Positions 1 through 10,755 of a DNA stretch of 64,000 bases are shown here, piece after piece. The stretch's first letter is position 1. Each line of letters starts with the position of its first letter. The stretch covers positions 42,812,846-42,876,845 of the forward strand of contig CM074193.1 of NCBI GenBank assembly GCA_037179385.1, given 5' to 3'. Origin of the DNA: Holothuria scabra (lineage: Eukaryota; Echinodermata; Holothuroidea; Aspidochirotida; Holothuriidae). Both the position numbers and the translations under genes were made by a program. The notes below the pieces were generated by a model. The model saw nothing but the letters and a program-made list of their open reading frames with translations, did not search any database and had not been told where the DNA came from.

Positions 1-508
1 AAAACTAAATTGTATAATCAGAGAGATACTATTAATAACAGCTCCCTGGTATGATATGTGTACACTGTAGCCTGCCTTTATTCAAACTTAAGGTTTTTGA
101 CACTTCTGTGGTCGCGTGCACGCTGTAGTTCATTTGGACAGACCAGTGAGCTGCTAATAATAGCAGCTCCCTGGACAGACGAAAAGATACACCTAATTGT
201 AATGATGACCACCCTTTCTGTCGAATATGTTTTAACTTGGAGTTTCAATTTTGTGGTGGCCAAGAGCGGGATCCTGTCACCTTAAACCCCCAGGATACGG
301 TAAACCTACCTAACATTACGGTACCTAATCTTAATCGCTTTATTTTTATACTGCTTACAGTCTATTTCATGATCACTCTTTATGAATCTAACATTTCGAC
401 CTGCATTGGAATAAATGAATAAAAAGATTCAATATTTAATGAAATGAAATGCAGCAAGTTCTGAGTCAATGAAACATTGTAAAAAAATAAGCATTAATTA
501 CACATATA

Positions 509-853
509 ATCCGATTCGATTTTGGTAAAACCTTCTCCGTCTCTGGTCGGGTAGAGCTAAAAATTTGTGAACCAGGATAAATTTATAATTTGAATCAGAT
601 TTCTATGAAAATAAAATGCCAACTGATTTTGTGCCTGACGTCATACGGACATACATTTTTATCGGACAGCGTAGTCGGATAAAATCTGTTTATCGATGAG
701 ACGTCACGAAATAATAAACATAAATATAATTTAATAATCCTGCGATGCAACTCATATATTTATACAGGTAAGAAAATATTGGCCCTTTTCCGACGAGACC
801 TGGAGAAGATTTAAACAAAAACTCCCAAAATTCCGAACGGAATCCGATTCGAA
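509..853. repeat. Imperfect inverted repeat
   Basis: CGATTCGATTTTGGTAAAAC and CTTCTCCGTCTCTGGTCGGG at 515-552 resemble, inverted, TTTTCCGACGAGACCTGGAG, AAGATTTAAACAAAAACTC and GGAATCCGATTCG at 783-853. A related GAATCCGATCCGAACTCTTT lies at 59112-59140. Old and worn. Confidence 0.4.
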
Positions 854-1228
854 TTCGTTGTAGCGTGACGCGGCTGAAGGCCTAGGTAAGGCCATTGCTC
901 TGGACTTCAAATTATAATGGTCATTTCTCTACTTTACTTGTATCTCTTCAATTTTTAGTTTTCGTTTCTTTTCTTCCTTCTTCTTGCTCTTCTTTTCATG
1001 AAGAATCATTTTACGATTTTAAGATCGGTAAAATAGTTTTCTTTATTCCAAGTTGAAACTGCTACCCTGGATAACGACAAGCTGTATAGCTCAATTATCC
1101 CGCACATGAGTCTAGTCATGTCCACGTATCCTGTGTGATTCTTGCGTCACAGTGGATTCATGTACGAATCAAATCAAACTACGCTACCATTGGTCACTAT
1201 GAAGAAGACGTATATGAAGCGCAGAATG

Positions 1229-1470
1229 CAATAGACCATGTGCATTTCATGTCACAATTCCAAAGCCAACACCAACAAATGCAGACAGGTGATTGGTCAC
1301 TCAATTGGATACGCACGAATGTCTCCTATACGCGAGGGGCAAATTATGTTGATTGTTCTCAGTGACGTCACAACCAGTCGAATTGGCGCATAGTCTGCAA
1401 CACGTGTAATGCGTGCGGCTACGTGTTTCCTTGTTTTGCCCCCAAAGATGACTTCAGAAGGCGTAGAGCA
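1229..1470. repeat. Repeat family A, copy 1
   Basis: Contains AATAGACCATGTGCAT, ACAAATGCAGACAGGTGATT, GTCGAATTGGCGCATAGTCT, ACACGTG and CCTTGTTTTGCCCCCAAAGA, in the order found at 7880-8022 and 21572-21741. An inverted partial copy follows at 1588-1700 (TTTGGGCAAAACAATGGAAC). Confidence 0.65.
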
Positions 1471-1587
1471 TGCGCAATCCTATATGCGTGTAAGTTATGC
1501 ATGGTTGCGCGTGTTAACGTTTGCGCGATTGCATACGGAAAGTTGAGCAATTGGAATCTATACAAGTTCCATTGTGATGACATTGTA

Positions 1588-1700
1588 ATTGTGCATTGAC
1601 GACACACTGATGCTATCCTTTGGGCAAAACAATGGAACAAGTGGCCGTACGCATGAGAAACATGGTCGGTGTTGGTTTGTTTTGCCCCCAAAGGAGGGCG
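1588..1700. repeat. Repeat family A, inverted partial copy
   Basis: The reverse strand reads GCCACTTGTTCCATTGTTTT, GCCCAAAGGATAGCATCAGT and GTGTCGTCAATGCACAATT, matching the right part of the copy at 7950-8022. A second TTTTGCCCCCAAAGGAGG lies at 1680-1697. Confidence 0.6.
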
Positions 1701-1709
1701 TATTTCCCG

Positions 1710-2802
1710 CTCTGTGACAAAGATATTATAAACGTAGATACCAAACTCCTATCCCTACACAGTGCCTCTGCCGCTTTGAAAGAGCTACACATTCTGCCCA
1801 TCAACGCTCGTATTGAGTATAAGATTCTTCTCCTTGTGTTTAAATGTCTCCGCAATTTAGCACCAACTTATTTATCAGGGTTGATTGAACTCAAAGCGTC
1901 CTATCATGTTACTAGATCTTCAAAAGGTTTACTTCTTAAGGTTCCTTTCACCACTCGCAGTTCTTTTGCGGATCGTTCTTTTATGGTCGCTGACCCGAAG
2001 CTTTGAAATGCCCTCCCGATTCATATTCGGCAGTCGTCTTCTATTAATTCTTTTAAGGATGCTTCGAAAACTTATCTTTTTAGGAAATCTTTTTCTTTAT
2101 TTTTGTTCTTTGTAAAGCGCGATTGAGTGTGTTTCATCACAGTAATGTGCGCTATATCAAGTTTTGCAACCTTAACCTTAGACGCGCTGACTCTTCACGG
2201 AGGAGGGGCGGAAGTGTTCATTTGACATGCGCACAGTTCTATTCGGTTCTCTGCGTGCACAATTGCTCATGCGTAATAGAAAATTCCATTGTGACGAAAT
2301 GTGATCTTGCGTACATTTTCAGATCGAGTTCTGTCCGCGCGCACAATGCATTTCTCCGTGGAAATCCGGGGTAATTGACGCGCACTTCTGCATGCTTGGA
2401 AAAAGAACAAATAGTTGATTTGTCGTTGTTAGCGCGTTGCAGAATGTGAACGCGTGTATAGATGTGCGCTTTTAAAGATACCATAGAAACTGACCTATCA
2501 GCAAATCCATGAACTTCAAACCAGTCGTTGTGCGTTCATGTTCAAGTGTTCTTAAGTGGAAGGCCTCGAAGAGCAAGAAACTGTTCCATATATATGAAAT
2601 GTATTAAAGAATCGAGTATGTAAGATTTAAGACGTTTTTGAAATCATAAGTATTTACTCCACTCGAAGATATCAATTTGTCTGTTGGCTTCCAAAACAAC
2701 TGATCAGTGATCAACACTACCGCCCCTCCGAATCGGCCTCCACGAGGAGTCACCGAACCATTTTTAGTTTGGTATCTATGTTTATAATATCTTTGCTCTG
2801 TG
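1710..2802. repeat. Inverted repeat pair about 1 kb apart
   Basis: CTCTGTGACAAAGATATTATAAAC-TAGATACCAAACT at about 1710-1746 recurs inverted at 2767-2802 with few differences. The CR1-like LINE fragment lies between. The arms may be ends of one element or two copies of a dispersed repeat. Confidence 0.55.
1735..2165 (+). pseudogene. CR1/jockey-like LINE, 3' end of reverse transcriptase ORF
   Basis: The translation reads LKELHILPINARIEYKILLL, FKCLRNLAPTYLSGLIEL, SFADRSFMVADPKL, then a stop where Trp is expected, then NALPIHIRQSSSINSFKDA and KTYLFRKSF. This is the familiar C-terminal tail of CR1/L2/jockey-type ORF2 (LHWLPV-RI-YKI, LAPSYL, APKLWNSLP, FK--LKTYLF). The following GCGCGATTGAGTGTGTTT and CGCTATATCAAG resemble the 3' UTR ends of such elements. 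The TGG-to-TGA change shows it is dead. Confidence 0.85.
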
Positions 2803-2812
2803 ACCAGAGCCG

Positions 2813-2852
2813 TATAGACGAATCCGAACAGTGCTTATCGGATTCGTCTATA
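2813..2852. repeat. Perfect 15-bp hairpin, 10-base loop
   Basis: TATAGACGAATCCGA, loop ACAGTGCTTA, then TCGGATTCGTCTATA. It directly follows one arm of the inverted repeat 1710-1746 / 2767-2802. It is not followed by a T-run, and nothing in the context suggests a terminator. Confidence 0.8.
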
Positions 2853-3443
2853 TTATTAAGAGAGTTTGGACAACTAGCGATTTGTGACGTCATACGTAAA
2901 CACTGGGCAGTTTCTTTGTTCTTATAGTGCCCTTCTAAACCAATTTCAAAAAGACTGGCGTAATCATGGCAGTTTAAGCCTTTTCAGTCTTCTATATAAG
3001 CTAATCTACCTCAAACGTGGTCAAATGCGGTGATAAAAAGATTGAAACTAACATTGCAACATGTATTACTGTTCAGAAAATAAGAAAAGGTCATCATTTT
3101 GAAATTCAAAAATGGCGACTTTACATGACAGAGTACAGTATTTAATGAAACCCGACTATTTCAAATTCATCACACCAAACTAGAGAAATTTAAGTAATTG
3201 ATAACATCGTTTTGAGAAGGATTGTTTTTAACAGTCTGTCAAATTTAACTTTTCTTTGCAATAAATAAATTTCATTTCAATAAAAAGGCAATGATCAAAT
3301 TGCAAAATGATCAAAAAAATTATCAGATAAAATGTACTGGCTCCTTTACAGGATGATGTGACATTTTATCATTTCTTTGTCGCAAAGTAGAATCTCCATT
3401 AAAAAGGAAAGACCAGAACCAAACTTTTGTTTTAATATGTTAA

Positions 3444-3948
3444 CGAAGAAAATATTCTAAGCACTCTGGTGAAGTTTCCATTAATTTCCCATGATCGGTT
3501 CTCGAGATATTAGCAACTGAAGTTGACACATTTTCTACAAAAGGTAAACTTGAACCAAGCAGGTGCTATGTCATGTATTCATATTGATGGTCAATGTTTT
3601 GTTTTGTTTTTTATTTATTTTTGATCCTGCTGTTTGACCTTGAATTGATTAGGGATGCTATCTTGCCCTTAAAGCAAATTAAGTTTTTAAACTTCCATTG
3701 CTCTGGATGCTCTTATTGTAACAACATATCACAGTTAAGTTGTATAAATATGGTGCTAAACTTTAGAGAAAAACAACTAAACATTTCCATCAATGTAAAT
3801 ACATGACATCACGTCTATTTGTTGCAAGTTCACTCTTTTTAGAAAATATGTCGACTTCAATTCTAATATCTGGAGAACCAGCCATGGGAAATGAGTAAAA
3901 ATTTTACCAGTAAGCTATGCCTAGAATCGAATACGTTCCTCTTCTAAA
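3444..3948. mobile_element. Foldback element, family F, copy 1
   Basis: Left arm (3444-3545) TATTCTAAGCACTCTGGTGAA, CCCATGATCGGTTCTC and AGTTGACACATTTTCTA recurs inverted at 3838-3948 (CGACTTCAATTCTAATATCT, GGTTCTC in reverse, CGTTCCTC). The centre is an AT-rich stretch with TTTTGTTTTGTTTTTTATTT. Copies exist at 27040-27535 and 59318-59792. Confidence 0.72.
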
Positions 3949-4082
3949 TATAAAACATAAATTTGATCCTGGACTTTTTTGTTTAAAAGAGCTGCACACC
4001 CGCCGAAGAATAAATTGAAATCATGACTTTTCGAATCATATTAATTCATATGACCAGTGGTCGAGTGAGCCTGTAAACCTGA

Positions 4083-4187
4083 ACCGGTCGCACCGAAGTG
4101 TTGATAGCGCTAACAGCACCAATAAGAGTACTGATTCAGTACTGCTATTGGTGCTGGTAGCGCTTTCAACGCTTCTATGCGACCGGT
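4083..4187. repeat. Long near-perfect hairpin, 52-bp arms
   Basis: The arm starting ACCGGTCGCACCGAAGTG pairs with the arm ending CTTCTATGCGACCGGT, through TAGCGCTAACAGCACCAATA and AGTACTGA, with about seven mismatches and a one-base turn at the centre. A miniature inverted-repeat element is the simplest explanation; no target duplication could be fixed. Confidence 0.8.
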
Positions 4188-5023
4188 ACTGGGCTACAAT
4201 TACGCATTAGTTCATACTTAATAAATAATAAATGGCATTTGTATGAGAAAGAAGGCTTGGATAGTTTGCCCAGATGAAGAAAAAGGCTACTTTTTATTCA
4301 TGTCATATGGAATAACGTTATTTTTGGAAAATTAAACATCATGCTTTGGAAATGTTTGGGGGGGGGGGGGCAAGTGCCTGTATTTTTACAGTGTAGGTCC
4401 ATTGTAAATAAAAATGTGAAATTACCATCCTAAACTCAAATGTTTGCGCTTTGAAAGAAAACTTACATATCGATGACCCTCACGTGCGTTACATTACAAC
4501 AGGCAGAGCTGAACTTAGCTCTTGGTGATTGTCCAAGTGAAGGAATTGTCAATTTTATAGTAAAGATGTATAAACAATAAAACCCTTAATGTTATATTTT
4601 AATGTATAATATCTTTTTTTCTCTAGTAACATATTTTTGCACAGTGTATCCATTTGTATAACAGGTTAAATCACAAGGAAAACGCAATTTAAGTTTGAAA
4701 TAAACAAAGTTCATGCAAAAATTTAGACTAAAGTATATTTCTTGTTATAATTACTGGCTGGTTGAAGGAGACCATCCAATTCCGTATTCTCACCGTTTCC
4801 TCAATAAGAAAAGAAAAGCAAACAAAAAACATTTTATGTGTTAGCGTGATAGACATGGCTGTACAATATCTTAGTCAAATATTACAATCTTGGACAAAAC
4901 TAGGCACTTTGTGGCAATAGCCTTGAGTCTGCAGATCCTGCCTGGGCTAACATTTACCCCCCGCTTCCCTCCAAATATTGGGAGAAATAGTGAACGTGTG
5001 CTTCGAATAGCATAACTGTGGTC

Positions 5024-5202
5024 CAGTGCCTAGCCACGGGGAGGGTTTTGGGGGTTAGAACCACCCATGACTCAACCTTGCAACGCCCCAAAACACCTTA
5101 AATACCAGTTTTTCTCTCTACCCTTAGACTTTTCCCTAATTTCGTGCCCCCCCCCCCATGACACCAAACCTTCCCTATGACAAAATCCTGGCTACGCGCC
5201 TG
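5024..5202. mobile_element. hAT-type MITE, 179 bp
   Basis: The ends CAGTGCCTAGCCACGG and GGCTACGCGCCTG are inverted relatives of the CAGTGGCGTAGCCAGG end seen elsewhere. The flanks are CTGTGGTC and CTGTAGTC, a target duplication with one mismatch. G and C tracts lie inside the ends. No coding capacity. Confidence 0.75.
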
Positions 5203-6117
5203 CTGTAGTCAACATTAGTAAGGGGAGCGGGATGCCCCAACGAGCTTTGCCTAAGATTGTTGTCTTTTTCAAAACGTTATTACGCTTTCACTGCTACGAA
5301 ACAAATTTAAGGCTCGCTTTAAAGGCTTGATCCTTCCACCCCAAACTATAAATTTTTTGGAGTACTCCACAGAAATTCTCAATTGGCACAGCTATTTGGT
5401 TGACAGCAAGCTCAAAAAATGCAGAGCGAATTGCTCATACATTACACATCATGTATTGTACTGAGTGTTTTGATTACGCATTAGGGTATTGTATACTTAC
5501 CCTAAAGCAATGCACTGATTTGTGGCTGAATGAGGATTAATTTTAGACAGTTATGAGAGGGGGTTAAAGCAGGAAAATGGGGACTGTTTTGGGGGTGAGA
5601 GGAATAGCCATTCAAACTTTACATTTCTGCTGGGGGATTTACATACAGGGAAGAGAATTTCTAAAGAAGCACACCACTATTATCTGCTTCATTGACTTAC
5701 ACATTATTTCTCCTAAATCACCCTCTTCCCACAACTTTGTCAAAGATTACACCCGAAAGCCACCAGCATTAAAGCCAGTAAGTTGGCAAATCATGAAAAC
5801 GCAAAATTACCGTAACATTATCATTTAGATTATGAGGTAGGGGGGGGGGGGGAGTTCTCAGAATTTTTCTGAGGCCCTCCATAGATATGACTATTAATAG
5901 CTACACAAAATACAAAATGAATTACACGAATTGTGAGATACTTATAATGACAATGTCAAAATCAGCAGCAAACAGTCCGGACCAGCATAAGAGTAAAATA
6001 CAGTATTTTTTTCATTATTTCTTTTTTTAGTGTGTAGGAAGAAATTTATTTCATCCTCAACATATATACATACAGAAATAAAATATTATTTACAAATATT
6101 TACAGTTTAATTAAATT

Positions 6118-6415
6118 AACTAACATCACAGTTTTACTTTCAACATAATTAGTTTGACTACAGTACAACCCCTTTTGCTTTTTTTTAATGGTAGGAGAAT
6201 TAATTTCATTTTTGGCGGATCTCGCGGCCCACCTGGGAGAAGTGATAATCTAGCAGACTGTTTTTTCTATTCAATTGCTTTGGTGGAGCAATACACAAAA
6301 AGGCAAAACATAAGGTTCAATTTCTTAAGTCGTTTGGCGTGACTTAACCTGGAAATCAAACCGGAACTTTTAGAGGCGTATGCTGTAACAATAGACCAAA
6401 GAACCGTTCTGTCCA
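6118..6415 (-). mobile_element. tRNA-derived SINE, family S, decayed copy
   Basis: The minus-strand head near 6410-6345 reads GGTCTATTGTTACAGCATAC, then a B-box-like GGTTTGATTTCCAGG. The body keeps TTGCTTTGGTGGAGCAATAC and AAGGTTCAATTTCTTAAGTC, matching the better copy at 35630-35885. The 3' end near AACTAACATCACAGTTTTAC equals the family's GTTAGATGGAGTTTTAC end. Confidence 0.6.
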
Positions 6416-7870
6416 CTGCCGTGATTCGTTATCCTATATACCAACCCAAGCAGCTACTGAATTTGGTCATTAGTGGGGTCCATCAGTCTCAAAGCGTTTT
6501 AATTTTATAATCTGTATGCAACTCTTTACCCAAGATAAGAGTTAGTTAAGAGGGATTTTTAAGGTGCAGCCTTTCATGGTTCAAGTTAAGGAAGACTCCT
6601 AAAGATCACAGCTTATGGGCCCCAGTAATGGCCGACTAATTCAGACCATCACTTGACTGACTGCTCGGATTGTCTATAAAGGAATGAAGAGTGCATGTGA
6701 ATTGCAGAGTCTGAGAAATCAAGCTATCAAAAATTAAAGGGGTGAATTTACCCTATAAAGCTTCTGGAAAATGTCTGGAACAAAGGACTCCGGTATATTC
6801 TCTCCCCCATCTCCGCCATCCATCATTTTTTTATCCCAGTGGCGGACCATTCCGGACCAATTCCAATTTTGAATAAAATTCGTGGGTTTTTTGACAGTGG
6901 CACATCATACAAATAGATTTGACAAATGTTACAGGTACACTTAATTATTTCGGTAATTTTAAAACTCGATTCGTCATGTGCGCACACCAAGTAATTTACA
7001 TAACTGTGTGCGGCTATCCAGATTTTTATTTGCACCAAAATCATCGTTTACAACAGAGCCTTAAGTTCTCGTACTGTTTATTACTGTGTGCAAGTCCAGT
7101 TGCTTCCCCAATCAATTCTTACTTCGGAACCTATCCCTCTCGCTTCGAAATGCAGTAAAAAGGTTATGGTCCATTGTAAAGTCAAAATTACCTTGAACTG
7201 TGCTGGTATTAGCTTTAAGTCTTAGTCTAGCGGTAGGCTTGGTCATCATTTCATAATATTTTCCATGTCTGGACTTTCTACTCTTGAACAATATCCAGTG
7301 ATGTAAGAAGGAATAGTGTTCCGTATTGGAGGGCTTGGTCTGAACTTCGGAAAAACAACGATAGGTCATTGTCTATGAACTTGAGGGGGCGTATTAAGAA
7401 CGTTGAAACTGAGGGACCCATGGTTTTATTGATCACTTTCCCCGGTGAGAGGTCTTTGAAATGTTTGCGGTCGAAGAGGTCGGAGATGCAAATCGGAACT
7501 ATATTTGACACAATTTGAGGAAATTGAGAGGATGCGATTCTTTTTGCACCCTGTAACCTCTGTCGAGTTTTTCCGGCGGATTTTGTTCCACTTCCCCCAA
7601 CCCCTGAAAACACGCTAGCTGTTACCTCCTTTATAGTACTCCCCCTGGAGGCGGTTAAGATCTAACTATTGTAAGGACGCGTATGCAGAGCCGCGCAGAT
7701 TCGGGCCTGTTATCGTACTTGGGTGCAATGTAAGCGAGATAATAGTTGGCCGAAAAATCTTGACAAGTGGTTGCGCCCCAACCCTGGATTCTCCAGTGGC
7801 GCCAACAATGTACGAAATGTTGTGGGTTCGCAAGTTGTATTCCAGTCTCTCAGAAGCTCACCATGGTCAT
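6416..7870. other. No supported gene
   Basis: Unique, AT-rich sequence. A minus-strand frame of 111 codons at 7278-7613 has no recognisable motif and no similarity to other parts of the window, so it is not called. Confidence 0.5.
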
Positions 7871-7879
7871 GGAAGCAAA

Positions 7880-8022
7880 ACTAAACAGCAACGACAAATG
7901 CAGACAGCTGATTTTCAACCAGTCAACTTGCGCTCATTTTGCTACATGGGGAGGGCGGCCACGTGTTCCATTGTTTTTTCCCCAAAGGATGACGTCAGTG
8001 TGTAGTCAATGCCTAAGGTCTA
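7880..8022. repeat. Repeat family A, copy 2
   Basis: CAACGACAAATGCAGACAGC, TTTTCAACCAGTCAACTTGC, GCCACGTGTTCCATTGTTTT, CCCCAAAGGATGACGTCAGT and the end AATGCCTAAGGTCTATA. The right end matches the terminal GGTCTAT of the copy at 21572-21741. Confidence 0.65.
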
Positions 8023-8264
8023 TAGCAAACCAGCAAAACTCTACTTTTAACTTCTTACCTTGCTCCACTCTTTGAATCGTAAATTCTCCTAACTGCACCC
8101 AGTGCTTTCAATAGTCCTCCAAATTGACATACCCCCCCCCCCCCCCCCCCATTTAGTTTTATGTTTTGTCCACGAACAAGCAAAAAAATTCCCACAAAAA
8201 TGCTGTTTCCATTGGATGCGGCTTCAAATGTCACACGCAGATTTTGGGATGGAGAAAGAGCTTC

Positions 8265-8308
8265 TCACACCAGACGTATGAGGAGAGAGAGACGCCATAC
8301 GTCTGTGG
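8265..8308. repeat. Hairpin with AGACGTATG stem
   Basis: CACACCAGACGTATG and CATACGTCTGTGGTG pair with two mismatches around a purine-rich loop (AGGAGAGAGAGACGC). No related copy was noticed. Confidence 0.6.
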
Positions 8309-8839
8309 TGATGGACATAGGTAAAGGAAATCTAACATTCCGCCAACAGTAGTACCTTTGACAACACCATGAACTTTAATCACAAAAGTGATGATCTCTT
8401 TTAAAGAACTTTCACTAGTAAGAATAACTTCAGAACTCACTCCACGAGTAAATCCTAAGCTTTACCTGAAATTCTTTTTATCCTATCGGATTTGGATAGG
8501 CCATTGAGTATCAGGTGGCGCTAGATACTATAAGTTAGTAAAAGAGTTGGTCGAAGTTGGAGACGACTGTCCCGCCAGTGTGACAAATGTTTCAAATTTG
8601 TCGTGCAGTTTTGTTGAGTACAGTAAAAGCTTTTACATCCAGCCGGAACCAGTCGTTCCGACAGCTTCCGACAGCTCTCTAAAAATTACTTGCAAGAAAG
8701 GTCACTCTTCAATAACATTAAAGTTTCTTTAATCAAAGCCCCAAACAATATATATATTTTTCATATTGTCCAGCTACGGTAACCATTTTCGTCTCACTAT
8801 GTTGTTCTTCATCCTTCCTTTTCTTTGTTCCCTGTAACC

Positions 8840-10747
8840 CAGTGGCGTAGCTAGGATTTTTTCCGGGGGGCAAAGGTATGAAATTTCCCCAAAACTTTTC
8901 CCGGTCAATGTCTTTGTATTTCATATAAAACATGCAAACTTACAAGTATAACAACATTACCATGTCATTTTGTAATATTACCTGCATTTTAATCTTAAAG
9001 TAAAACATAGAGCAGTCGGAAATAACGAAGTATATTATTTTGGTAAACAATATCTGGTTTATTTGTATGTACTAACGCAGTGGCGTACGCAAATTTTACG
9101 GAAATTTTTTGACGTTTTCAAGGAGCCTAGATGCAAAATGGTGCAAGATTTTCGACTTTGACAGGAACAGTGTTAAAAGTTGAATCGTGGTGGTTCATGT
9201 GGATAAAACTGAAACTTTTGTGTCTTGACATGCATTTCCTTATGCCATTTTATGCTACCTTGCGAAGAAAAACTTGTCATTAAATTTGCACACTTTTAGG
9301 AGTCAAAATAAGAGAGCATTGATCGGTATTTGTGGTTTTTCTTGGCCACAAAATGTTATTTTGTCATAAAGATTATCTAAGCGGAGCGCCACCATTGGTT
9401 GGCGCTGAGCGTAGAGAAAATTTAGAAAAATCAGACCCCTCAGATGTCCGGAAATATCATTTTCCAGACTTATACGAAGAATCTAGCCAGTCGCTTTCTT
9501 CTTTTGTCGTTTGAAATAAAATGCTCATTCAATATATGTTCGCAAACTGCAAAGTGATCTGAGAGTTAAGAGCTAATTTTACCCCAAAAATGTAATTTTG
9601 CCCCCAAAACCGAGCGAAGCGCCACCATTGGTTGGCGCGGAGCGTAAAGAAAATTTCGAAAAATCAGACCCCTCAGATGGTCAAAATAGCCTACTTATGC
9701 TTGTAAAGAGAATCTAAACATGTAGTCTTTTTTATCGATGCCACCAGTGGGAAACAGAGTCTACCTTTTTAAGTAAAATTGGAATTTGACAGAAGCTGCC
9801 TAGGTCTATTTGTAAGAATTAAAATAAAGTTGGCATCACTGAAAGACCTTGCAGGGATAATCCTTCCCCTTTGAAAATTTCTGAAAATTGGGTGTCCTTA
9901 CAAGCAATCTGGTGCCACGTATGCTATCTTTTGAAGTAAAATCTGTGTTAATAAAGTTAGACTACGTATTTTTAAGAACAAAGAAAAAATGGCATCTGTG
10001 GGGGGGGGGTGGTGATGGCCCAATGGTCTCCCCTTCGCACGCCACTAAGGAGGCCTAATAGTGGCTCGATCACAATGGATATCCTGTTAGAAAAGCAGTC
10101 TGTTAAGTGTAGTAGGCTACAAGGTACTCATTGTCCATTTATTGTTACACTCAAAGTGAGCAGAAAGCTATTTTCCCGAACTAGCTTGTAAGCCTCCAAG
10201 GATTAGGCTAAGTAACAAAATATAAGTGTGCCAACGGATCCCGCTAATTCTAATTTCTAGTTTATCGTTGGCCATGGAATGTTTCAGCCCCATCCATCGT
10301 TATGTACACAGAGTAAAATCGTACAGCTACTGCTAGCTTGTAGAAGAACATAACAACCTCGGGGTCTACGGTAGTGACTTGTCAGTTTTCACATCCTTTT
10401 ACTGAATTCCCAAAGTATCACCTGAATAACACAGCTTCCTGTGCACTGAAATGCACTGATCATAACCCCCGTGCGTATACAAGCACAAGAGAACATTCAA
10501 TCTGCTACGCGGAGAGGACTTTTCTGTGGAACGCAAATTGGGCCGGTTCATGCGACACTGACGAAATCTGAGTTAATTTGTTGCATGGAAATACGAATAT
10601 GTATGAGAAATGTCTCACAATTTCTTATTGAACCAAAAATTTTGAGAAATTTTTGTAATAATAAGAAGATTCATCAAATTTCCCCCAAAAATTTTCCAGG
10701 GGGGGGAACTTGCCCCCCTCCCCCCCCCCCCAGTAGCTACGCCACTG
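8840..10747. mobile_element. Non-autonomous hAT-type element, 1.9 kb, with perfect 8-bp target duplication
   Basis: The left end CAGTGGCGTAGCTAGG and right end GTAGCTACGCCACTG are inverted copies. Both sides carry CTGTAACC (8832-8839 and 10748-10755), an exact 8-bp duplication as made by hAT transposases. The interior has G tracts near each end, a second end-like sequence at 9078 (CAGTGGCGTACGC) and two direct copies of a module (9370-9420, 9603-9690). No transposase ORF is present. Confidence 0.9.
9366..9690 (+). repeat. Direct repeats inside the hAT element (GGAGCGCCACCATTGG module)
   Basis: Two copies share GCGCCACCATTGGTTGGCGC, GAGCGTA-AGAAAATTT and AAAAATCAGACCCCTCAGAT, about 235 bp apart. 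Inverted or diverged copies occur at 55130-55510, 56250-56390 and weakly at 20270-20330, so the module belongs to a family spread across the window. Confidence 0.8.
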
Positions 10748-10755
10748 CTGTAACC

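Noticed and set aside
7278..7613. 111-codon minus-strand frame
   Set aside because: Nothing recognisable, no second copy; length is within chance for AT-poor local sequence.
9078..10046. Nested hAT element inside 8840-10747
   Set aside because: The right side CGCACGCCACTAAGG only partly matches an end and no 8-bp duplication can be set.
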